A stretch of 64,000 nt of DNA from Ruminococcaceae bacterium UBA7080 (GTDB lineage: Bacteria; Bacillota; Clostridia; Oscillospirales; Acutalibacteraceae), in assembly GCA_002493595.1 (NCBI GenBank), contig DKZG01000033.1, positions 20,079-84,078 on the forward strand, written 5' to 3'. The notes below the pieces were generated by a model. That model saw only the letters and a list, made by a program, of their open reading frames with translations, ran no database searches and had not been told where the DNA came from. Positions 33,139-42,093 of the stretch are shown here, one piece after another (the first letter of the stretch is position 1; each line of letters opens with the position of its first letter). A program made the translations under genes and the position numbers.

Positions 33139-34209
33139 ATGAAAAACAGAGAAAAAATTTTTATAAGAAAAAAAAGGAAGATACGCTTAGAAGCACCTGT
33201 GGCAGATAAAGGAAGTTTTCCTGATTTTATGCGAAAGGAAATATTTGCGCAGCCCGAACTGTTAAATGGCTTGCTTGAAAGATATATAACCGCCGGCAAA
33301 ATTAATTTTGATTTTCTTAAAATTAAAATAGATAAGATTAAAAGGATTTATATTGCAGGCAATGGTGAAAATTATGGGTGCATTCTTGCCGGTGCATATA
33401 ATTTTGAAGTTCTGGCCGATATTGTGTGCGTGCCGATACTTCTGTCCGAATTTAATTTTTCGAATCCAATACTTGATAAAAATACAATGGTTATAATTAT
33501 CAGTGCCGATAAAGCCTGTGCAGATGTAAAAAGTGCAGTGAGAAGGGTAAGAGAAAGCGGTGCAAGAGTCATAGGCATATTTAATTTTGAACCAGATGAC
33601 AGCGAAGCAATTTCTCTGAATTTGACAGAAATGGGATGCGTGTCAACAGCCGGTTACACGCTGAGGTATATTGTTTTGTCTCTGCTTGCGCTTTATTTCG
33701 GAGAAAAAAATCAGGTCATTACAGAGCTTTATGTCAGAATTGCTACCAAAATGCTTCAGTCGCTTACGGATAAAATCAAATATGTTTTAGAGAGCGAGTA
33801 TTCTATAAAACAAATTGCTCGTGACATCAATCCGCTGAATTTGCTTACAATTGGCACAAATGTGGATTTCGCAGCAGCAGCGTATGCAGCATATCTTTTG
33901 TCTTTTGCATTTAACAGTGATGTGCATACCATTCCGGCAGGTGAAATGGGTTTTGCAAGGTCAAAACGAAAAAATGTTATTGGATTTGCATCAAATGAGC
34001 ATTTTTATAATGAGCTTATAAAAAAGGCCGAAGATTGTATAAAAATCATTCCGCAAAACATTTCGGAACAGGGTGAATATAGTATTTCATATGATGATAC
34101 CATACCGCTTTTTAATCCTGTTCTCAGCACAGTCGCTGTGCAGCTGATGGCCTATCATATTGCAAAGGGAAATAATATACCTTTGGATAAATCACAGCTG
34201 ACAGATTGA
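33139..34209 (+). CDS. Double SIS-domain protein (GlmS isomerase-like), next to spoIIE
   Basis: A 356-residue protein. After a basic N-terminus, FPDFMRKEIFAQPELLNGLL matches the start of the GlmS isomerase half. Two SIS domains follow (about 70-190, IYIAGNGENYGCILAGAYNF; about 215-340). Substrate-loop residues diverge from GlmS and no glutaminase domain is present, so glucosamine-6-phosphate synthase activity is unlikely. It may bind a phosphosugar as a sensor or isomerase. Only 3 bases separate it from spoIIE, where B. subtilis has other genes. Confidence 0.8.
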   Translation: MKNREKIFIRKKRKIRLEAPVADKGSFPDFMRKEIFAQPELLNGLLERYITAGKINFDFLKIKIDKIKRIYIAGNGENYGCILAGAYNFEVLADIVCVPILLSEFNFSNPILDKNTMVIIISADKACADVKSAVRRVRESGARVIGIFNFEPDDSEAISLNLTEMGCVSTAGYTLRYIVLSLLALYFGEKNQVITELYVRIATKMLQSLTDKIKYVLESEYSIKQIARDINPLNLLTIGTNVDFAAAAYAAYLLSFAFNSDVHTIPAGEMGFARSKRKNVIGFASNEHFYNELIKKAEDCIKIIPQNISEQGEYSISYDDTIPLFNPVLSTVAVQLMAYHIAKGNNIPLDKSQLTD

Positions 34210-34222
34210 TATTTTGAAAACG

Positions 34223-34262
34223 TTAAAAGCCGTGCCTGTTAAAAACAGACACGGCTTTTAAT
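34223..34262. terminator. Bidirectional terminator
   Basis: 11-bp outer arms TAAAAGCCGTG / CACGGCTTTTA with an inner CTGTT / AACAG stem, between the convergent SIS and nadC genes. Confidence 0.85.
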
Positions 34263-34269
34263 GATTGAA

Positions 34270-35106
34270 TTAAACTGCAGTTAGGTTTTTAAGACTGATA
34301 TCCATTATAGGTGCTGAATGCGTCAGTGCTCCGCAGGATACAAAATCCACTCCGATTTCGGCAATTTCCTTAAGCCTTGCTTTTGTGACATTGCCTGAGC
34401 ATTCACTCTGTGCTCTGCCGCCGATTATTTCTACAGCTTTTTTCATGGTATCAATATCCATATTATCAAGCATAATTATATCTGCACCGGCGTCAATTGC
34501 TTCCTGAACCTGATCCAGTGTTTCTGTTTCAATTTCAATTTTTCGAACAAAAGGTGCGTATGCTTTTGCCATCTGAACAGCTTTTGTAATTGAGCCTGCA
34601 GCTCCGATGTGATTATCCTTAAGCAGTACGCCGTCTGACAAATTATATCTGTGATTTGTTGCACCGCCTACGGTTACGGCATATTTTTCAAAAGGACGCA
34701 TATTAGGTGTCGTTTTTCTGGTGTCAAGAAGAGTGGTTGAATATCCCTCAAGCTCTTTCATGTATTCTTTCGTGATTGTAGCAATTCCGCTCATTCGCTG
34801 CAGGTAATTCAGGCCTGTTCTTTCGCCGCTTAAAATTGCTTTTATATCACCATATATAACGCCTAAAAGCTCACCCTTATGTACTTCGTCTCCATCTTTG
34901 AAAAAAGCATCAAAGCGGCTTGTACTGTCCAGCAGCTCAAAGGTACGTCTGAAAATATCAAGGCCGCAGATAATACCATCTTGCTTGCAAATTAAATCAG
35001 CCTTGCCCTGCTTGTCCTCCGGCATTACAGCATTTGTCGAAACATCCTCTGATGTTATATCCTCTTTAAGCGTGTTGAGAATATAGTCATCTACATTAAT
35101 TTTCAT
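34270..35106 (-). CDS. nadC: Nicotinate-nucleotide pyrophosphorylase (carboxylating)
   Basis: A 278-residue enzyme converting quinolinate and PRPP to nicotinate mononucleotide. It has LSGERTGLNYLQRMSGIAT, LDTRKTTPNMRPFEKYAV, GGATNHRYNLSDGVLLKDNH and the C-terminal SGNVTKARLKEIAEIGVDF, all typical. I choose MKINVDDYIL as start from family length; an ATG 18 bases upstream is an alternative with AAAGGA before it. It overlaps the end of nadB, so the two are coupled. Confidence 0.93.
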   Translation of the reverse strand: MKINVDDYILNTLKEDITSEDVSTNAVMPEDKQGKADLICKQDGIICGLDIFRRTFELLDSTSRFDAFFKDGDEVHKGELLGVIYGDIKAILSGERTGLNYLQRMSGIATITKEYMKELEGYSTTLLDTRKTTPNMRPFEKYAVTVGGATNHRYNLSDGVLLKDNHIGAAGSITKAVQMAKAYAPFVRKIEIETETLDQVQEAIDAGADIIMLDNMDIDTMKKAVEIIGGRAQSECSGNVTKARLKEIAEIGVDFVSCGALTHSAPIMDISLKNLTAV

Positions 35107-36421
35107 CGTTACACCATTTATCATAGAATACAGGATCCTTTCCTTTGATTTCGTGCATTATCAGATTTTTGAATTCCTTTTCGCGAGTCTTTTTGTCAGG
35201 GTATGACTTTAAGTCAATCTCCGGAAGCTCAAACGGTTTGTTTTCGCTGTCTTCTGCAATCAGAATTGCTGCACGTTTTGCAAAGACAAGACTTTCAAGC
35301 AAGGAATTTGAGGCCAGTCTGTTACGCCCGTGAACACCGTTGCAGGCTGTTTCGCCTACAGCAAAAAGATGCTGCATGGTCGTTTGACCGTTCAGGTCTG
35401 TTTTGACTCCGCCCATCATATAATGCTGAGCAGGCGTGACGGGAACTCTGTCTTTGGTAATATCATACCCCTCATCCATACATGCTTCATAAATGTTCGG
35501 AAATCTTTTTGCAGCCTCTTCGCTGCTCATTGTCGGCAGTGTGATATAAACATGATCCGTGGAGAATTTTTCCATCTCATTAACTATGGCATCTGTTACC
35601 ACATCACGCGGCTGCAGCTCATCGGTAAATCTTTCACCGTTTTCATTAAGCAGTATTGCACCCTCGCCGCGTACACTTTCGCTTATCAAAAAACGTCTGC
35701 CCCTTTTTTTGCTGTAAAGTGTTGTAGGATGTATTTGAATATAGTTCATATCCTGAAGTTCAACATTATGCTTGATGGCTAAAGCAAAGGAATCTCCGGT
35801 TATATGCGGAAAGTTGGTTGAGTTTAAAAACAGTCCGCCGATGCCGCCGGTTGCCAGGATGATGTCCTTGGCAATAATGGCGCCCATCTCGCCGTATTCA
35901 TCTTCGCATACAATGCCCTGACAGATATTATTTTTCTCGATAAAATCAATCATTGTAGTCTGAGTAACAAAGGTGATGTTTGCTCTTTTTTTTGCAATTC
36001 TCAGCAAAGTTGCCGTGATTTCCTTGCCGGTTTCATCCTTGTGGTGAAGAATTCTGTTTTTTCTGTGTGCCCCTTCACGTGTATAATCAAAATCTCCGTC
36101 ATTATCTGTATCAAATTTGACCCCAAGTTCAACAAGCTTGCCGATAACCTCAGTCGATGCTTCAATCATAACACGCACGGATTCGGGATTATTCTCATAA
36201 TGACCTGCTTTCATCGTGTCTTCAAAATAGCATGTAAAGTCATTAGGGTCTTTTAAAACGCATACACCACCCTGAGCCAAATAGGAGTCACACTCTTTCA
36301 GCTGCTCCTTGGTGATAACCAATATATCTTTATTTTTCGGGAGGCAGAGTGCAGCAAAAAGGCCTGCTACACCGCTTCCTACAATCACAACATCTGTTTT
36401 AATAAAATCTTTTATATCCAT
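35096..36421 (-). CDS. nadB: L-aspartate oxidase, short form
   Basis: A 441-residue flavoprotein oxidising aspartate to iminoaspartate for NAD synthesis. The FAD-binding VIVGSGVAGLFAALCLP is at residues about 12-28, followed by YLAQGGVCVL, HRKNRILHHKDETG and the conserved RDVVTDAIV and QHYMMGG regions. It stops before the helical C-terminal domain found in about 530-residue homologues; short forms occur in anaerobes. The quinolinate synthase gene nadA, usually in this operon, is absent. The ATG at 36421 lacks a good ribosome site; TTG at 36427 is an alternative. Confidence 0.9.
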   Translation of the reverse strand: MDIKDFIKTDVVIVGSGVAGLFAALCLPKNKDILVITKEQLKECDSYLAQGGVCVLKDPNDFTCYFEDTMKAGHYENNPESVRVMIEASTEVIGKLVELGVKFDTDNDGDFDYTREGAHRKNRILHHKDETGKEITATLLRIAKKRANITFVTQTTMIDFIEKNNICQGIVCEDEYGEMGAIIAKDIILATGGIGGLFLNSTNFPHITGDSFALAIKHNVELQDMNYIQIHPTTLYSKKRGRRFLISESVRGEGAILLNENGERFTDELQPRDVVTDAIVNEMEKFSTDHVYITLPTMSSEEAAKRFPNIYEACMDEGYDITKDRVPVTPAQHYMMGGVKTDLNGQTTMQHLFAVGETACNGVHGRNRLASNSLLESLVFAKRAAILIAEDSENKPFELPEIDLKSYPDKKTREKEFKNLIMHEIKGKDPVFYDKWCNDEN

Positions 36422-36596
36422 AATCAATTTAGCTTTTAAGCCGCTTCTCCTAAGGTACTTCGATTATTGTATTTATTTTAAGTTATACTTATTTCAGTAT
36501 ATAATTATTTGCCTTATTTGTCAAGGCTGAGGCGTTTTCTGCAGACGGAGTTTAAAATTTTGCAGCGCATTGCCGGTAATTTGGAGTAAACATAGA

Positions 36597-36625
36597 TTGA
36601 TAAAGTGTATTGCTTATGTTAAAAT
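36597..36625 (+). promoter_or_regulatory. Promoter of the HAD-IB gene
   Basis: TTGATA, 17-base spacer, TAAAAT, about 30 bases before the start codon. The shared upstream stretch to nadB (36430-36596) shows nothing else clear. Confidence 0.6.
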
Positions 36626-36655
36626 TAAATTATCAAATACCTTGTGAGGGTAACT

Positions 36656-37225
36656 ATGAATGTTTTTGATTTTGACAATACAATATATGACGGAGAAACA
36701 TTGGTCGATTTTATAATGTATTATATAAAGCATGACCCTAAAATATGGAAATATATTCCTAAGCTTCTCTATATTTATTTTAAAGACACGCTTCATCTGT
36801 TTACAATAGACGAAGCGATAAAAGCTTATGCAGGTTTTCTTGAGGGATATTATGTAAAAAAGATTGATACAGCTCAAGAAGATGTGCAGAAATTTTGGGA
36901 TGAGAACCAGCATAAAATCAAACCGTGGTATGATGAGGTCCGACAGGAGGATGACATTATTGTATCGGGAACTACTGATTTTATACTTGACGAGATTATG
37001 AAGCGAATGGGAATTAAAAACTATGTTGGTTCATCCATTGATAATAAAACCGGAAAATTCAAGAGACTGTGTTTTTTGGAAAATAAGGTTAAAATTTTTA
37101 ATGAGGTCTTCCCAAATTCACACATTGATAATTTTTATACAGATTCCATGAATGATAAAGCAATGATGGATATTGCCGATCATGTATTTTTTGTTACCGG
37201 GGACAAAATAGAACAGATAAAGTGA
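36656..37225 (+). CDS. HAD-superfamily subclass IB phosphatase
   Basis: A 189-residue protein starting MNVFDFDNTIYDGETLVDF, with the nucleophile Asp motif DFDNT. Motif II is DIIVSGTTDFI. Near the end, NFYTDSMNDKAMMDIAD is the metal-binding motif III/IV. The CNxR-like helical cap suggests the SerB/phosphoserine-phosphatase-like group; true substrate unknown. The start is set at the ATG preceded by GTGAGGGT, four codons inside the longest frame. About 400 AT-rich bases follow before murA. Confidence 0.87.
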   Translation: MNVFDFDNTIYDGETLVDFIMYYIKHDPKIWKYIPKLLYIYFKDTLHLFTIDEAIKAYAGFLEGYYVKKIDTAQEDVQKFWDENQHKIKPWYDEVRQEDDIIVSGTTDFILDEIMKRMGIKNYVGSSIDNKTGKFKRLCFLENKVKIFNEVFPNSHIDNFYTDSMNDKAMMDIADHVFFVTGDKIEQIK

Positions 37226-37629
37226 GGATAATGCAGTATAATTGAATTGACTTTTCTCGTTCAATACTATTAATAACTTTAAATCAAAAGACATATGAAA
37301 TAAAAACGCCTAAAAAGCTATAATATGCTTGACATTTCTGTTACAGTGTGTTACTCTTTTGTTACTATTTGGGCATACTATATTTTGTTCGTCTTTTAAT
37401 TAATTTTTAAAAAATTCAATATATTGTATAAAAAACGACTAAAACCCTATATTTCTACACAATCTGAAGTGGTTACATTTTGGATAAAATATGATATATA
37501 TGATTTATTTAGTGTGCGTGTTTTGCTATAATATAAAACGCTTGTGACATGCATATTTAATTATTAATTACAAACATTATTATCGATGCTTTTATATATC
37601 AGAAACCTGTAAAGAAAGGTGGACTGAAC
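37226..37629. other. AT-rich intergenic region upstream of murA
   Basis: 404 bases without a credible gene. It contains TTGACA at about 37331 without a good -10, and an isolated TATAAT-like hexamer at about 37528. Either could drive murA. A GTAAAGAAAGGTGGA ribosome site directly precedes the murA TTG. I see no hairpin terminator for the upstream HAD gene. Confidence 0.5.
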
Positions 37630-38919
37630 TTGGAAAATTTTGTTATTAACGGCGGGCATGAGCTTTTTGGCGAAGTGAATATCAGTGGTGCAAAAAATGC
37701 TGCTGTTGCCATTATTCCCGCTGCCATTCTTTGTGATGATGTAGTACGTATTGAAAATATTCCGAATATCAGTGATGTTAGTCTTATTATACAAATTCTT
37801 GACCGCATAGGTGCAGGAATTAAAATGATAAATAATAATACAATTGAAATTGACTCCCGCTCTGTAACCTGTCAGTCAGTGCCGTATGAGCTCGCTTCTC
37901 ATTTCAGGGCAAGCTATTATCTTATTGGCATAATGCTCGGCAGATTTAAAAAGGCAGAGGTTGCAATGCCGGGCGGATGTGATTTTGGTGTAAGGCCTAT
38001 TGATCAGCATATCAAAGGGTTTCAAATGCTTGGTGCAAAGGTTGAAACAATTAATGGTATGGTTTGTGCAAAGGCAGACAAGCTTATCGGTGCATCTATA
38101 TATATGGATAATGTATCGGTAGGTGCAACAATGAATGTTATGCTGGCAGCTGTACTGTCCAGGGGTTTAACGATTATTGAGAATGCAGCCAAGGAGCCGC
38201 ACATTGTTGACCTTGCAAATTTTTTGAATTCAATGGGTGCAGACGTCAGGGGTGCCGGTACCGATGTAATTAAAATTCATGGTGTTGAAAAACTGCATGG
38301 CTGCACATATTCCATTATACCCGACCAGATTGAAGCAGGAACTTATATGGTTGCGGCGGCTACCTGCGGCGGTGATGTACTTGTTAAAAATGTGATACCA
38401 AAACATCTTGAATCTATCAGTGCTAAGCTGGAGGAAGCAGGAGCAGAAATTATTGAATACGATGATGCTGTTCGTGTAACCCGTTTTAAGCCTCTGCTTA
38501 AATGTAACGTTAAAACAATGCCGCATCCCGGATTTCCTACGGATATGCAGCCTCAAATGGCAGTCCTTTTGTCTGTTGCAACGGGTACAAGCATATTATC
38601 CGAAAGTGTGTGGGATAATCGTTTTCAGTATGTGGGTCAGCTTCTCAGAATGGGCGCAGATATTCAGGTTGACGGCAAGATTGCTGTTATAGAAGGTGTT
38701 GACAAGCTGGCAGGTGTCAATGTTAAGGCAACCGATCTCAGAGCTGGTGCCGCAATGATTATTGCCGGACTTGTTGCAAAGGGTGAAACCATTGTTGAGG
38801 ATATAAAATATGTCGACCGTGGTTATGAAGATATTGTTGAGAAGTTTAAGATGCTTGGTGCAGACATCAGGCGTGTTGAGGTTAAAGAGGAAGAAATATC
38901 GGTATCCGATGCAGGATAA
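37630..38919 (+). CDS. murA: UDP-N-acetylglucosamine 1-carboxyvinyltransferase
   Basis: A 429-residue enolpyruvyl transferase for the first committed step of peptidoglycan synthesis. The N-terminal GGHELFGEVNISGAKNAAVA is typical, and the active-site cysteine is kept in AMPGGCDFGVRPIDQHI, so fosfomycin sensitivity at this residue is expected. Later GFPTDMQPQMAVL and DLRAGAAMIIAGL are conserved. TTG start with AAAGGTGG upstream. A hairpin follows before walJ. Confidence 0.95.
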   Translation: MENFVINGGHELFGEVNISGAKNAAVAIIPAAILCDDVVRIENIPNISDVSLIIQILDRIGAGIKMINNNTIEIDSRSVTCQSVPYELASHFRASYYLIGIMLGRFKKAEVAMPGGCDFGVRPIDQHIKGFQMLGAKVETINGMVCAKADKLIGASIYMDNVSVGATMNVMLAAVLSRGLTIIENAAKEPHIVDLANFLNSMGADVRGAGTDVIKIHGVEKLHGCTYSIIPDQIEAGTYMVAAATCGGDVLVKNVIPKHLESISAKLEEAGAEIIEYDDAVRVTRFKPLLKCNVKTMPHPGFPTDMQPQMAVLLSVATGTSILSESVWDNRFQYVGQLLRMGADIQVDGKIAVIEGVDKLAGVNVKATDLRAGAAMIIAGLVAKGETIVEDIKYVDRGYEDIVEKFKMLGADIRRVEVKEEEISVSDAG

Positions 38920-38956
38920 GTCAGAAATAAAGATACTATTAAATGAACAGAATTTT

Positions 38957-38990
38957 AACAGCCCTGTAAAAACAGGGCTGTTTGTGTTTG
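38957..38990 (+). terminator. Hairpin after murA
   Basis: 11-bp arms AACAGCCCTGT / ACAGGGCTGTT with a 4-nt loop, then a moderately T-rich tail. It probably terminates or attenuates between murA and walJ. Confidence 0.7.
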
Positions 38991-39009
38991 AAATGACAGG
39001 AGAGATTTT

Positions 39010-39798
39010 ATGGCGAAGGCTTGTCAGCTGTTTTCAGGCAGCAGCGGTAATTCAATATTTGTTTCGTCAAAGGGGTATAATATACTTGTGGATATCGGTG
39101 TGTCTGCAAAAAGATGTGAACATGCATTGAGGAATATCGGAATTTCACCTAACGGTATAGATGCTGTTTTTGTGACGCATGAGCATAATGACCATTGTGC
39201 CGGTGTGCGCGTTTTTGCTTCAAGGTATAATATACCGGTGTTTGCTCCTGCTCAATGTATTGATGAGATGATATTGTCAGGTGCGATAAATGAGAAGGTT
39301 AGGATAAATGAAATCGGACATCATATGAAAATCGGGGATATAGATGTTAAAGCATTTAAACAAAGTCATGACAGTGCAGCCTGTGTCGGTTATCGGTTTG
39401 ATCTTCCGGATGGCAGAGGTATAAGTGTCTGTACCGATACAGGATATATAACCGATAATGCGAGAGAAATTCTGCCGGGTACGGATTTAATCTTTTTGGA
39501 GTCAAATCATGAGACCTCAATGGTGGAAACAGGGCCGTATCCATATGTGCTTAAGAAGAGAATATTGGGAGACAAGGGTCATCTTTCTAACTTTGCCTGC
39601 AGTGAATACATAAAAGAGCTTGCTCAAAGCGGAACGACACGATTTGTGCTTTCTCATCTGAGCCGTGAAAACAATATGCCGCATATTGCAAGGCAAACAG
39701 CACTTTCTGCATTGGGCGAAATAGGACTGAAAGAAGATATTGATTTCAGGCTTTTTGTCTCATCGGCTGAAAATGAAGGCAAGGTGATTGTGCTGTGA
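39010..39798 (+). CDS. walJ: WalJ/YycJ-like metallo-beta-lactamase-fold hydrolase
   Basis: A 262-residue MBL-fold protein. It starts CQLFSGSSGNSIFVSSKGYN, with the zinc motif THEHNDHCAGV (about residues 56-66), then FKQSHDSAACVGY and the late VLSHLSRENN. YycJ is linked to the WalRK cell-wall regulon and DNA processing, but its substrate is unresolved. It overlaps rlmH by 1 base. The WalRK genes themselves are not here, unlike in B. subtilis. Confidence 0.88.
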   Translation: MAKACQLFSGSSGNSIFVSSKGYNILVDIGVSAKRCEHALRNIGISPNGIDAVFVTHEHNDHCAGVRVFASRYNIPVFAPAQCIDEMILSGAINEKVRINEIGHHMKIGDIDVKAFKQSHDSAACVGYRFDLPDGRGISVCTDTGYITDNAREILPGTDLIFLESNHETSMVETGPYPYVLKKRILGDKGHLSNFACSEYIKELAQSGTTRFVLSHLSRENNMPHIARQTALSALGEIGLKEDIDFRLFVSSAENEGKVIVL

Positions 39799-40274
39799 TG
39801 AATGTAACGGTGATTGCTGTCGGCAGGCTTAAGGAACATTATTTGCAAGATGGCTGCAAGGAATACATGAAAAGGTTAAAGGCTTTTGCCAAATTAAGTG
39901 TTATTGAAGTGAATGAGGAAAGATGCTCTGATCATCCTTCTGATAACGAAATACAGAATGTGATAAAAAAAGAGGGCAGCAGAATTTTAAACAAAATCCC
40001 GAAAGGTGCGGCTGTTATTCCTCTTTGTATTGAGGGTAAGGAATTTACAAGTCCTGATTTTTCATCTCTTATTGAAACGATTTCATTGCAAAGCTCACAT
40101 ATATGCTTTATCATTGGAGGTTCGTTCGGTTTGTCGGATGAAGTTAAATCACAGGGCAAAATAAAGTTATCGTTCGGAAAAATGACTTTACCTCATCAGC
40201 TGGCAAGAATGGTCTTACTTGAGCAGATATACCGCGCTTTTTCTATATCCAATCATTCACAGTATCATAAATAA
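39798..40274 (+). CDS. rlmH: 23S rRNA (pseudouridine1915-N3)-methyltransferase
   Basis: A 158-residue SPOUT-family methyltransferase. It starts NVTVIAVGRLKEHYL, with the SAM-binding knot in CFIIGGSFGLSDEV and the C-terminal LPHQLARMVLLEQIYRAFSI, ending QYHK. The start is the ATG overlapping the walJ stop (TGATG). Length and motifs are fully typical. Confidence 0.96.
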   Translation: MNVTVIAVGRLKEHYLQDGCKEYMKRLKAFAKLSVIEVNEERCSDHPSDNEIQNVIKKEGSRILNKIPKGAAVIPLCIEGKEFTSPDFSSLIETISLQSSHICFIIGGSFGLSDEVKSQGKIKLSFGKMTLPHQLARMVLLEQIYRAFSISNHSQYHK

Positions 40275-40291
40275 CAGCAATATTTAGAAAT

Positions 40292-40335
40292 ATGAAAAAG
40301 GCACAGCGATTAACACGCCGTGCCTTTTTCATAAG
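40292..40335 (+). terminator. Intrinsic terminator after rlmH
   Basis: 13-bp perfect arms ATGAAAAAGGCAC / GTGCCTTTTTCAT around a 15-nt loop. T-rich within the 3' arm. Confidence 0.75.
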
Positions 40336-40408
40336 GGGTAAAAATTTATGTGAAAACGTAGTTGGTATATATAAAAAGGTTGAGAAATATTTTCAGCAAC
40401 CTTGTTGA

Positions 40409-41266
40409 CTATTTTAAAAGACCGTAAGGTGAATGTGCAATTGCTTTTTCCGCATTTGCAACAGATGTTGGTCTGGCATTTTTGGCAAATGCACCTTTAA
40501 TCATAAAGAAAGCGATATCCTTACTTATCTTTTCATAGTCTACATTAAATATTTTTGATGATACATTTTTATTAAATGCATTTACAAGCGGTCCCATGCA
40601 AAAAGCAGTTATGATTGTGCCGATTCCGATGTTTTTTACCGTGCTCCAATTGCCGGCGAATATATCGGAAAGGCCGCCGCTTACCACAAGTCCGATCAGT
40701 ATCACTGTTAAATCCGTAATAACGCGTACCCACTTGTATTTCAGCTTGGTTCCTCTGCTCAGCATAAAGCCCAGCGCATCATAAGGACCTACGCCGATAT
40801 TGGCTGTGAAGAATAGTGAACAGGCAAAGCACAGGGTTATTATGCCGATCAGAAGAAGGGGGACTCTGATTGCCAAGGTGTAATGATTTTGTGCAAGGGG
40901 TTGGATTAAGCTCTGAAAGAATTCACAGGAGTATCCGCAAAAAATCATGTTGAACATTGTTCCTACACCGATTAAACCTCTGTGAGCAACGATTAATACA
41001 TAAAGAAGGATTAATCCGTTAATAATTAACTGGTATGTACCAAATCCGATGCCCAATGTGCTTGCGACGTTCATATTCATTGAAGTGAAAGGATCAACAC
41101 CGAAACCCGAAACAGAGAAAAGTGAAATTCCGAAACCCATTATAATAATGCTGATAAAGGAGAGAATTACTCGTTTAACCATGTGGTGCTGAGCAAACAT
41201 ATCTTTGATGTATCCTAAGGTTTCTGATTTCATATTTTTCATAAGCTGACCTCTGCCGTGTTTCAT
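40409..41266 (-). CDS. YczE/YitT-type integral membrane protein
   Basis: A 285-residue protein with a cytoplasmic N-terminus and about five TM segments. The motif FGISLFSVSGFGVDPFTSMN and a second, similar FTANIGVGPYDALGFML show the YczE-like internal repeat. Relatives affect secondary-metabolite production or stress traits by unknown mechanism. GAGAGGAAAT precedes the ATG. It is monocistronic between rlmH and spoVT. Confidence 0.82.
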   Translation of the reverse strand: MKHGRGQLMKNMKSETLGYIKDMFAQHHMVKRVILSFISIIIMGFGISLFSVSGFGVDPFTSMNMNVASTLGIGFGTYQLIINGLILLYVLIVAHRGLIGVGTMFNMIFCGYSCEFFQSLIQPLAQNHYTLAIRVPLLLIGIITLCFACSLFFTANIGVGPYDALGFMLSRGTKLKYKWVRVITDLTVILIGLVVSGGLSDIFAGNWSTVKNIGIGTIITAFCMGPLVNAFNKNVSSKIFNVDYEKISKDIAFFMIKGAFAKNARPTSVANAEKAIAHSPYGLLK

Positions 41267-41391
41267 ATTTCCTCTCTTTGCTTACATTATATGCTTGTGT
41301 TTTAAAAAATCAAGTTTTTTGTGCAAGTTTCTACCTATGTAATATTTTGCACAAAAAATAATTAATATTTTTATGCAAAATAGACAAAATA

Positions 41392-41928
41392 TTATTCCAT
41401 TTGCTTACCAAGAAAAGCAGCTGCCACCTGAACAAGTTTGATGTCGGTTTCACTCGGCAAAGAATTGCTTTCCTCTTCAATCAGCGCTACGGCACCGCTG
41501 ACATCGCCGCCATAGATTATCGGATATACTACATTGGCTTTTCTGTCAAAACCTTCAATGGCATTCATACTTGGTACAAGATCGGTCGAAATGTGAATTG
41601 CTCTGTTTTCCATAAGTTCTTCAAGATTTTTTGTGACCCTTCGTTCCAGTATTTCACGTTTGCTTATTCCCGATGCAGCGATAACATGGTCATTATCCAT
41701 AATAGCAACGGGCAGACCGCCGTTTTTATGAAGTACCTCAGCATATTGATTGGCAAAGTTTGAGAGCTCACCGATTGGTGAATATTTTTTAAAAATAACT
41801 TCCCCTTCTGCATCTGTGAATATTTCAAGAGGGTCTCCCTCTTTTATGCGAAATGAGCGTCGAATTTCTTTCGGGATGACAATTCTGCCTAAATCATCAA
41901 TTCTTCTTACAATTCCTGTCGCCTTCAT
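41392..41928 (-). CDS. spoVT: Stage V sporulation protein T (AbrB-type regulator)
   Basis: A 178-residue regulator. Residues 1-50 form an AbrB swapped-hairpin DNA-binding domain (MKATGIVRRIDDLGRIVIPK). Residues about 60-178 form a GAF-like domain (LPVAIMDNDHVIAASG and later GAVALIEEE). In B. subtilis SpoVT tunes sigma-G-dependent genes late in the forespore. Length and both domains match. GAGGAG precedes the ATG. No clear sigma-G promoter could be placed upstream. Confidence 0.94.
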   Translation of the reverse strand: MKATGIVRRIDDLGRIVIPKEIRRSFRIKEGDPLEIFTDAEGEVIFKKYSPIGELSNFANQYAEVLHKNGGLPVAIMDNDHVIAASGISKREILERRVTKNLEELMENRAIHISTDLVPSMNAIEGFDRKANVVYPIIYGGDVSGAVALIEEESNSLPSETDIKLVQVAAAFLGKQME

Positions 41929-42093
41929 ATTTATCTACTCCTCAAATAATGTAAATTTATCTGTAATATTTTGCACATATTCGCAGCGTATATACGAAAT
42001 ATAATCTGTGATTTTTTGGAAAGTAAATTACTGTTAACAAGGATTTGACATTTTTTTTAATTGTGTTAGTATAGGCAACGGGGATGTATATTT

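Noticed and set aside
32850..33299. 149-codon minus-strand ORF opposite the spoIIE end
   Set aside because: Ser/Phe-rich shadow of the PP2C domain and the SIS gene start; no start signals.
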